Shown here piece by piece: positions 1 through 7,300 of a stretch of 13,219 bases of DNA. Position 1 is the first letter of the stretch, and each line of letters begins with the position of its first letter. The DNA lies in the NCBI GenBank assembly GCA_038249605.1, contig JBBSDH010000116.1, forward strand, positions 1 to 13,219, in the 5' to 3' direction. A program made the position numbers and the translations under genes. The stretch is from M3007 sp038249605 (GTDB lineage: Bacteria; Bacteroidota; Bacteroidia; Chitinophagales; Saprospiraceae). The notes beneath the pieces are model-generated. The model was not told the DNA's origin. It saw only the letters and a list, made by a program, of their open reading frames with translations, and ran no database searches.

Positions 1-9
1 ATCTATAAA

Positions 10-253
10 GTTTTCTTACCCGTTATTTTTGGTATTTTTTTTTGGTTATTTTATTGGTATTTTAAAAAGATTGGGATGATTGGTTTGTATTATTTTGGAC
101 TTGATTCCAAACGACCGTAAGATTGAGAATAGCATTTGGGAAATCTTCAATTCCTTACAGAATCATTTCGGTATAATCCAATCCAATCATCCCAATCTTT
201 TTCAAATCCCAATAAAATCCCCATCTAAAAATCCCAAAAATCCGGGTCAAGAC
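10..253. repeat. Long imperfect inverted repeat (palindromic element) abutting truB
   Basis: Bases 26-83 and the reverse complement of 183-240 align without gaps at 50 of 58 positions. The inner 20 bp (64-83 with 183-202) are identical. The similarity continues inward with a few mismatches (84-93 with 173-182) and outward with a small gap to about base 10 on the left and base 253 on the right. The centre is also weakly palindromic (GTAAG at 117-121 with CTTAC at 154-158; TTTGGA at 94-99 with TCCAAA at 106-111). The arms consist of repeated T-rich units of the form GGGATTTT. The right arm overlaps the last two sense codons and the stop codon of truB. It resembles, from memory, A/T-rich dispersed intergenic repeats common in Bacteroidota; it could be two oppositely oriented copies of such a unit or a MITE-like element. 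No transposase is present. The left end may extend beyond the window. Confidence 0.8.
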
Positions 254-1044
254 AATACCCACGCAACCCATTCCTCCGGCGAGCTTGCCTCTTCCACCCT
301 CAACTCCCCGCTGCCTGTTCGTCTTAAACTGCTCAAATAAGCGCCGGAATGGAGCGCCAGTCCCAAATCAAAGGCTAATGAACGAATGTAGGTGCCTTTG
401 GCGCACACCACCCGGAAGTCGCATTGCAAGCCTTCGGCATATTCGGGATGCAGGTAAATGGGCGCACCTTTGTCGCTGACGACTTTAGCCGGTTCGTCGC
501 TCGAAGGTACCGGTCGCAGCGGACCGAGCTCCAGCTCCATGATTTCTACTTTTCTGCTGGGAACTTCTTTTTCATTGCCGCTTCGGGCACCTTTGTAAAG
601 GCGTTTGCCTTCTACTTTGACGGCCGAAAATACAGGCGGATATTGTTCAATTTGACCCAGAAATTGCGGAATAACGGTTTGCACGGACTCATTGGTGAGG
701 TGCTCGGTTGGAAAAAAAGCATCAGGTGCTTTTTCCAGGTCGTACGAAGGCGTTGTGGCGCCAAACGTGATCGTACCGGTGTATTCTTTGGTTTGCACCT
801 GTAGAGAGTCGATGAGTTTGGTGTATTTGCCGGTACACAAAATGAGCAGTCCGGTAGCCAGTGGGTCGAGGGTGCCGGCGTGGCCTACTTTGTAAAGTTT
901 GATGTTCAGGCGCTTGGATAGATGGTGTCGGATTTTGTTCACCACGTCAAAGGACGTCCATCCGACAGGTTTGTCCACCAGCATAACGCCGCCTTCGGGA
1001 AAGGGGTCGGGAATGGGTTTTTCAGGTTGCAACATGTTCAACAT
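247..1044 (-). CDS. truB: tRNA pseudouridine(55) synthase TruB
   Basis: TruB converts uridine 55 in the T-loop of tRNAs to pseudouridine in the cytoplasm. The 265-residue protein shows the family core in order: the start of the catalytic domain (MLVDKPVGWTSFDVV, residues 21-35), the catalytic loop GHAGTLDPLATG (54-65) with nucleophile Asp60, the PPVFSAVKVEGKRLYKGARS block (about 136-155), and GTYIRSLAFDLG near residue 218-229. The length fits the shorter TruB form that lacks a large C-terminal PUA domain. Two in-frame ATGs (1044 and 1035) precede the core; the upstream one is used here, but the second is equally possible. The gene lies 47 bp downstream of the secreted LVIVD-repeat gene on the same strand, so co-transcription is possible though functionally unrelated. 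The last codons and stop lie inside the right arm of the palindromic repeat, so the extreme C-terminus (VLS) may be repeat-derived. Confidence 0.97.
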   Translation of the reverse strand: MLNMLQPEKPIPDPFPEGGVMLVDKPVGWTSFDVVNKIRHHLSKRLNIKLYKVGHAGTLDPLATGLLILCTGKYTKLIDSLQVQTKEYTGTITFGATTPSYDLEKAPDAFFPTEHLTNESVQTVIPQFLGQIEQYPPVFSAVKVEGKRLYKGARSGNEKEVPSRKVEIMELELGPLRPVPSSDEPAKVVSDKGAPIYLHPEYAEGLQCDFRVVCAKGTYIRSLAFDLGLALHSGAYLSSLRRTGSGELRVEEASSPEEWVAWVLS

Positions 1045-1091
1045 ATGGCAAAGATAGGTATAAGTCCGAAGTTGGTGGCAGGGGTAAGGCG

Positions 1092-2660
1092 CTACTTTAT
1101 TTTCACCACTTGTTTGGCAATGCTTTGCACGTTCCCGTTTTGAAGACCGATGAAATAAACACCTGCATTCAGATTTGCTGGCAAATACAATGTTGTTTCC
1201 AAACTTTGCACGTTTTGTTCAAACACCGTTTTGCCCTGTGCATCGCGCAAAATGACCTTTTCCCATGCGCTGTTTGCGGGCAAACGCAGGGTTATTTTTT
1301 CGTTGAACATTGTAGGCAAAACATCAAATTTGGCTTCCATTGAACTGGGTTCATGTTGAGAAACCATTTCGGGCGTGAGTTCAACGTTGAGCGTGGTTGT
1401 TTGTCCGGTAACAAGCTGCACGGCGTCCATTTGTTTGGGGAAATACCCCATTTTGGTCACCAATACATTGTACGCGCCCGCCTGCGCCGCTCCAGTTTTA
1501 AAGGCGCCGTCGACGCCGCTGCTGTCCGTAGGCGGCAACGAAACGATGTTGATGCCCGCTTTGTTGATGGGGAGTCCTGTGACGGCATCGGTAACGGTAC
1601 CGCGCAGGTAAGCAGCCTGGATGTAGGTAGGTTGGAAAATGTACAATCCCGCGTTTTTGTCCGTAGCAAGCACAATGCCCGATGGCAAATAGGGGTCTGC
1701 ATCCCAGATGAGCGCATTGCCTGTGTCAACAATAGCCGTTTCGATCAGGTTGTCGGGCTGGGTGGCATCCACGATGCTGAGCTGACCTCTGTAGGATGGA
1801 CAAAGCAGGAAATTGCCAAAAACGCGCACGTTGTGTACTTCACCGTCGGGTTCCAGACTGCACCTGTACGTATCGAGCATGCGGATGTTCTCCAGGTCGC
1901 TCACGTCGAAACTGGCCAAGGGTGCAAAAGGGACTTCGTCGGTGGTGAACAACACATTGCCTGCCGGATTGAGCTCGCTGTTGTGGTTGAAATTGCCGGG
2001 TGTGGGGTTGGTGGCGAGCAGGACGGGGTTGTTTTTATCGCTGATGTCCACCACACTGAAGCGGCCTTTGTAAATTTCGCTTCCCCACAACGTATCGTTG
2101 CGCACAAAGCCGTCGTGCAGGTATTCCAGGTTGTAATTGCCTGCTATGACGGGGTTCCATGGATCGGTGAGGTCGCAAATGGTGGCACCGTTGCCCAGGT
2201 TGCTGCCGCCGAAAAGGTAGAGGTAGCCCTCGAAGCATTGTACGGCATGCGCACGCCGCAGTTTGCCTTCGTTGGGAAAATCGCCGCGCCAGACTTTGGA
2301 GTAAATGGTGTCGGGTAGGCTGTTGAGGTCCACTATGGTCACCGCACTCGAATCGGCTTCCGATACCATGTAGAGGTAACCTTCCCACGTGCGCAACTCA
2401 CGCCAGTTGTTGGGCAACGATGGTACTGTAAACATTTGCTGCGGCGAAGCCGGATTGTTCACGTCCACGATGCTCAATCCCTGGCTCGTACCCACAAGGG
2501 CGTATTCGTTTCCGAAGTCATCCACATGGTGCCACACGCCTGCGAGGGTTACAGGGTTGTATTGCAGGAACCCGAGTTGTACGAGCCCGGGCGTGGGTTG
2601 GCTTAGGAGCAGGGTGGGGAGCAGGACGAGGGCGAACAGGATGTTGCGAAGCATAAACAT
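1092..2660 (-). CDS. Secreted choice-of-anchor B family protein with LVIVD repeats and type IX sorting domain
   Basis: The 522-residue protein is predicted to be exported and handed to the type IX secretion system for release or surface attachment; its ligand or reaction is unknown. Residues 1-20 form a signal peptide (MFMLRNILFALVLLPTLLLS). About 60-345 contain LVIVD/beta-propeller-like units such as GLSIVDVNNPASP, FSVVDISDKNNPV and QLSIVDATQPD. Four conserved His motifs lie between them (RAHAVQC, LHDGFV, FNHNSEL, EVHNVRV), typical of the choice-of-anchor B group. Residues about 350-430 are a carboxypeptidase-regulatory-like beta sandwich (LRGTVTDAVTGLPINKAGIN). The last 78 residues are a type IX (Por) sorting domain ending in GVYFIGLQNG and KQVVKIK. 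The frame stays open to 2744, but the ATG at 2660 gives a clean signal peptide; an ATG two codons later is an alternative. The gene is divergent from the SnoaL-like lipoprotein, 96 bp away. Confidence 0.88.
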   Translation of the reverse strand: MFMLRNILFALVLLPTLLLSQPTPGLVQLGFLQYNPVTLAGVWHHVDDFGNEYALVGTSQGLSIVDVNNPASPQQMFTVPSLPNNWRELRTWEGYLYMVSEADSSAVTIVDLNSLPDTIYSKVWRGDFPNEGKLRRAHAVQCFEGYLYLFGGSNLGNGATICDLTDPWNPVIAGNYNLEYLHDGFVRNDTLWGSEIYKGRFSVVDISDKNNPVLLATNPTPGNFNHNSELNPAGNVLFTTDEVPFAPLASFDVSDLENIRMLDTYRCSLEPDGEVHNVRVFGNFLLCPSYRGQLSIVDATQPDNLIETAIVDTGNALIWDADPYLPSGIVLATDKNAGLYIFQPTYIQAAYLRGTVTDAVTGLPINKAGINIVSLPPTDSSGVDGAFKTGAAQAGAYNVLVTKMGYFPKQMDAVQLVTGQTTTLNVELTPEMVSQHEPSSMEAKFDVLPTMFNEKITLRLPANSAWEKVILRDAQGKTVFEQNVQSLETTLYLPANLNAGVYFIGLQNGNVQSIAKQVVKIK

Positions 2661-2756
2661 TATGGTGGTTGAGTTGCGAAGGTAGGCGTTTTTTACAGTG
2701 AAAAACAGGAGCAATTTACCAGAGGATCTTATACATTGCGTCAAAATCCACCATTG

Positions 2757-3275
2757 ATGAAAACCATTCTTTTGCTTCCGGTCATTGTCGCCATAGCCCT
2801 CTTTTCAAGCTGTTCCTTTAAAATCAATTCTCTTACGCCCTCCGACAGCCTTCAGATAGGTGCCACGCTCGACGCATTCAACAAGGCAGCCGCAAGTGCG
2901 GATTACGACGCTTACTTCGCCTTTTACACCGACGACGCTACCTTTATTGGCACCGATGCCACCGAAATTTGGGATAAAAAAGCCTACATGGTTTGGGCAA
3001 AACCCTATTTTGATAAAAAAACAACCTGGAACTTCAAATCCCTCGAACGCCACATTTATGCGGGCAAAAACAAAGACATCGCCTGGTTCGATGAACTGCT
3101 CGACACGCAAATGAAACTGTGCCGCGGCTCCGGCGTGATGGTGCGGGTAAAAGGGGTGTGGAAAGTGCAGCAATACGTCTTGTCTATGACGGTGCCCAAC
3201 AGCGTGATGGAACCAGTGGTTGAGCTCAAAACGCCTGAGGAGGATGTGATCCTTAAAAAAATGAAAAAGCTTTGA
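2757..3275 (+). CDS. SnoaL/NTF2-like domain lipoprotein
   Basis: This is a 172-residue putative lipoprotein of unknown function. The N-terminus is a lipoprotein signal: MKT, a hydrophobic stretch to residue 16, then FSSC with Cys19 as the likely lipidated residue. No acidic export signal follows the Cys (SFK), so periplasmic-side anchoring is as likely as surface display. Residues about 32-150 look like a SnoaL/DUF4440-type NTF2 fold: an N-terminal helix (LDAFNKAAASADYDAYFAFY), the typical DDATFIGTDATEIW segment, a GKNKDIAWFDELLD strand and a closing VKGVWKVQQYVLSMTVPN. Such domains bind small hydrophobic ligands or have isomerase or cyclase activity, but no specific active site can be assigned here. 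The frame opens at a TTG at 2736; the ATG at 2757 is preferred because it starts the signal peptide directly. It is divergent from the LVIVD-repeat gene, and 111 bp without visible features separate it from the oxidoreductase. Confidence 0.82.
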   Translation: MKTILLLPVIVAIALFSSCSFKINSLTPSDSLQIGATLDAFNKAAASADYDAYFAFYTDDATFIGTDATEIWDKKAYMVWAKPYFDKKTTWNFKSLERHIYAGKNKDIAWFDELLDTQMKLCRGSGVMVRVKGVWKVQQYVLSMTVPNSVMEPVVELKTPEEDVILKKMKKL

Positions 3276-3386
3276 GGTTGCCAGAATCGCAATATGGTAT
3301 AAGCAAAGGCAACGTTTGTAGATTATTTTTCAATTCCGGCAGATGCACACCTACAATTGGGTCCATTATTTAATGAAGTACCCAAC

Positions 3387-4355
3387 ATGAAAATGAAAGC
3401 AGCCATCCGCACCACCTACGGTCCGCCAGAAACCTTATCCATTCAGGAAGTTGAAAAGCCCGTACCCCGTGACAACGAAATCCTCGTCCGGGTACACGCA
3501 GCTACTGTAAACCGCACCGACTGTGCCGTGCTCACCGGCAAGCCATTCATCATGCGTTTGTTTACGGGGCTGTTCAAACCAACTTTACCCAGCACAGGAA
3601 CAGATTTCGCCGGCATCGTGGAAGCCGTGGGAAACAACGTGCAAACATTCAAACCAGGCGACCGTGTTTGCGGGTTTTACGACCAGGGGCTCGGTTCGCA
3701 CGCAGAATTCCTCGCCCTGCCGGAAACCAAAGCCATCATCACCATTCCCGAAAACATGGCCTTCGAACAAGCCGCTGCCAGCATGGAAGCCGCGCATTAC
3801 GCCATCAATTTCCTGAACAAGTTGGAACTGCGGGCAGGACAAAACGTGATGGTGAACGGCGGAACAGGCGCGATTGGTTCGGCCCTGGTACAATTGATAA
3901 AAAACAAAGGAGCCACGGTTACTGCTACCTGCCGAACGGAACACATGGAACAGGTACGGTCGCTTGGCGCTCAAACGGTCATCGATTACACCCGCGAAGA
4001 TTTTACACAGGACAAGCAGTTGTATGATTACGTTTTTGATGCCGTTGGCAAAAGCACATTTGGCAAATGCAAACGTTTGCTGAAACCGGGTGGCGTATAC
4101 ATCTCCTCAGAACTCGGTCCGGGCGTACAAAATCCATTTTTAGCGCTTTTAACACCTTTGTTCGGCGGGAAAAAGGTCATTTTCCCACTGCCCACCGACA
4201 TCATGGCAAGCTTGGCATACGTCAGGGAAATGTGGAAAATAGGTGGGTTTACACCCCTTATCGACAGGCGGTATCCACTGGAGCAAATCACGGAGGCGTT
4301 TAACTACGTTGCTTCAGGTCAAAAAGTGGGCAATGTTGTTTTGATCATGGATTGA
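3387..4355 (+). CDS. NAD(P)-dependent zinc-independent quinone/enone oxidoreductase (MDR superfamily)
   Basis: The protein (322 residues) is a medium-chain dehydrogenase/reductase of the quinone oxidoreductase branch, which reduces quinones or alpha,beta-unsaturated carbonyls with NAD(P)H in the cytoplasm. Visible blocks are the N-terminal GroES-like domain (about 1-120, with NRTDCAVLTGKP, TGTDFAGIVEAVG and FKPGDRVCGF), the Rossmann nucleotide loop NGGTGAIGSALVQL (about 157-170), and a C-terminal QITEAFNYVASGQKVGNVVL tail. The structural and catalytic zinc cysteines of alcohol dehydrogenases are absent. Arg183 in TCRTEHMEQVRSLGA could contact the 2'-phosphate of NADPH, an inference only. The open frame reaches a TTG at 3357, but the ATG at 3387 gives the usual MKAAIRTTYGPPE-like start; an ATG two codons on is also possible. 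The gene is convergent with the large kinase/cyclase gene, 7 bp between stop codons. The exact substrate cannot be read from sequence. Confidence 0.9.
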   Translation: MKMKAAIRTTYGPPETLSIQEVEKPVPRDNEILVRVHAATVNRTDCAVLTGKPFIMRLFTGLFKPTLPSTGTDFAGIVEAVGNNVQTFKPGDRVCGFYDQGLGSHAEFLALPETKAIITIPENMAFEQAAASMEAAHYAINFLNKLELRAGQNVMVNGGTGAIGSALVQLIKNKGATVTATCRTEHMEQVRSLGAQTVIDYTREDFTQDKQLYDYVFDAVGKSTFGKCKRLLKPGGVYISSELGPGVQNPFLALLTPLFGGKKVIFPLPTDIMASLAYVREMWKIGGFTPLIDRRYPLEQITEAFNYVASGQKVGNVVLIMD

Positions 4356-4362
4356 TGCAACA

Positions 4363-7300
4363 TTACGCCTCCACAAAATACATGTCCACCAGCCCCGCAT
4401 GCTTCGCCTCGATTTTACCCCGGTGCTCACAATGGAAAAGTTCCTTGACCAAAGCGTGCGTGGCTTGTGAAATGTTGACTTTACCCGGAGCACCGCTCGA
4501 TTCCATGCGGGAGGCAATGTTCACGGTGTTGCCCCAGATGTCGTAGGCGAATTTTTTGGTACCTACAATTCCCGCCACCACAGGTCCGGTGTGTATGCCG
4601 ATGCGACATTCAAAGGAAGTCAAACCGTTGCTTTTCCTTTCGGTGTTTTCCTGTTCGATGAAGGCGCGGATCTCAAGAGCTGCGCTCACCGCATCGAAGG
4701 CGTGGGTAATGTTTTCCATGGGTAAGCCGCCTGCGCACATGTAACTGTCGCCGATGGTTTTGATTTTTTCAAGGTTGTATTTGGATAAAATAGCGTCGAA
4801 AGCACTGTAGTACTTGTGGATTTCCTCTACCAGGTCTTCAGCACTCAGGCGTTCGGCTGCGTGGGAAAAGTTGACGAAGTCGGTGAACAACACCGTCACA
4901 CTGTCGTATTGCCTTGGCTTGGCCCTTCCGAAACGTTTGAGTTCTTCTGCCGTCTCGGCGGGCAAAATGTTGAGCAGCAGGTTGTCGGATTTGTGTTTTT
5001 CCTGTTCCAGCTGGTCTTTTTGCCGCGCGATTTGCTCGGTGCGTTCAACCACCTTTTGTTCGAGGTTTTCGTACAAAAGAGCATTTTCGATGGAAATGGC
5101 GATCTGTCCCGAAAGCAGTCGTAAAAAATGCACACGACTCTCGGTGAAAACGCCGCTTTGCAGGTTGTTTTCCAGGTATAGTATGCCCGAAAGTAGGCCT
5201 TTGTTCATCACCGGAAGACACAACAGGGAGCAAAGCTTACGTTCCTGCACAACCGGATCGGAGGAGAAGCGGTCGTCGTCTAAAACGTTGTCCAGCACCA
5301 GACTTTCACGGGTACGGATCACATACTGCACGACCGATTCAGGCACATGGCTGTTGCCCGACAATGGGGTAGGACCACTGCCCGACCCACGCGTTTCGGC
5401 TTCGGTGGTATCGGCCTGCTGTACCATCCACTGGCCATTTTCTTCCATGATCAGACAGCCAGTTTCAGCGCCGGCGTTTTCGATGGCGATGTTGAGTAGG
5501 GTGCGCAGCAAACGGTTGAACACGATTTCTCCGGATATGGCCTGCGATGCTTTCATCACGGTTTCGAGGTCAAGCGACGATTCCAAACCTATGTTGGTGG
5601 TATCAATGCTGGTGGTATTGAGCGAAATGGTCCTTTTCCCCTTGGGAATGGCGCTCAAAAACTGCGGATACCGCTTGCGTATGTCGTCCATTTTGGCCGA
5701 CGCGCCCCATTCCCGGTAGGTTTGGTACGCTTTTTTCAAAAAATGTTCGGCTATTATAACTTGTCCTGTGCTGTGGTAAAAGGTTCCGGCGCGCTCGTGT
5801 GCCAGGGCTTCTTCGTTCATAAATTCCTGCACAGAAGCGCCTGCGATAGCACGGTCGAAATGCAGTCTGGCAGATTCAACTTTTCCAATGCACCATGCCT
5901 GCTCAGCAAGCAGCAATTCGAGTTTGTGGGCATGATTTTCCGGACAAAATTTAGCCCATTTTTTAAACTGGGCGATGTTTTTGCTTGCCCGGCTTAGCAG
6001 TCTGGTGCGCTCGCTGCCCTTGCGTTTCCGGGCCATTTCCATGCTTACCAGCGCTTCGTAAAACCAAAACACGGGTACATCGTATTTGGCCAACACGGCA
6101 TCCAGCATCGGCCGTGTTTGTTCCGCATGCTTGAGGCTCATTTCGAAGTTATGAAACAGGTAATTGAGGATCATCCCGTGAAAATGGATGAGAAAAGTGC
6201 CTGCCCTGTCCTGTCTTTCCTGGTTTTGCACCGCCATTTTTTCCTCGTCGTACGCTTCACCGATCAACCGCGTGGGGTCTTCCGATCGCCCCAACAGGTT
6301 CAATACCGCTTGTCGGTAAGCTTCGTTGTAGTTCAAATTGGTTTCCTGTTTGTACTCCTCCATGGTTCGGCTGAACGCCCGCATTTCTTCCTCCGCTTTC
6401 ACCAACGGTTTGCCGCCGAGGTAAATGTGGTTGCAATAAATGTTGATGTTGATGCAGGCGTATTCAATGGCGCCGGTTTCAAAACCAACGCGGTAGGAAT
6501 ACAAAAAAGGTTCGAGTGATTTGTGCACGTGCTCGCTCCAATGGTTGATGAGGGCGTAAACGGGCGTGTAAACCTGCGAAAGCCATTCTTTGGCCCTGAA
6601 CCGATCAAGCAGCGCCAAACCGAGTTGCCCGAATTTGTAACCTTCTTTCATATCGCCCACCACGCCGCACATCAGCAGGCCGTACGTAGCAAATCCGAAG
6701 GCAGATATGGAGGTATTGCCGTATTTCAGGGACAACTGCACCATCCGGAAAATGAGGAAGGGCAGGATGCCCGGCCGGGCCCAGTAAGCTGGTGAAGCGA
6801 TGTCGTTGAGCATGCGCATGGCCGCTTCCTTGTGCGGGTTTTGCATGGCCGGCAAATTGGTAAGGGTAAGCAGATCTTTGCCCCGCAACTGAAATTTGGT
6901 TTTCAAAAGGTCGGCCATGACCAGCGGCAGCGCGCCTTTTTTGGGAAAAGTTTCACCCAAACGTGCAAGCACTTCCAGTCCCGTATCGATGGCTTCCTGG
7001 AGCTTATTCTGTGCCTTGTACGCGTTGATGCGGATGGCATACGGACGAATGGTATCCAGAAGGTCGCGGCTGTTTTGCAACACGACATCAATTTTTTGCG
7101 CCATGAGGTCAAAATTACCCATGTTGTAAGCCGTTTCTGCAGCCTCTGTGTACAAGTGCAGGCTCAAATCATATTGGCTTTGCCATTGGTCGGGCCTCAA
7201 CAATCCAATGCCTGTTTCGAGGTATTCAGAGGCAGGTTTGAAGGCCGAGCTCAATTTAGCTTTTCTGCCGGCACGCAAATTGAGTTCGGCCAGCAAGTCG

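Noticed and set aside
80..340. Small plus-strand open frame across the palindromic repeat and the truB end
   Set aside because: It consists of repeat sequence joined to antisense truB and has no protein-like features.
1049..1056. TATCTTTG on the minus strand, a perfect match to the Bacteroidota -7 motif TAnnTTTG, just before truB
   Set aside because: No TTG is found at the right distance upstream and it lies only 4 bp from the first ATG, so transcription would start at or inside the gene. It may be chance.
1353..2318. Long plus-strand open frame (321 codons) opposite the LVIVD-repeat gene
   Set aside because: It is antisense to a clearly recognisable protein, shows no domain pattern and has the Cys/Val/Gly-rich composition of a shadow frame.
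3387..4355. Zinc-containing alcohol dehydrogenase
   Set aside because: Same superfamily, but the zinc-binding Cys/His set is absent and the sequence follows the quinone oxidoreductase pattern.
4814..5719. Plus-strand open frame of 301 codons opposite the cyclase/GAF region
   Set aside because: Antisense to well-conserved domains, rich in Ser/Arg/Cys as expected for a shadow frame, with no recognisable motif. The same applies to the 267-codon frame at 7480-8283.
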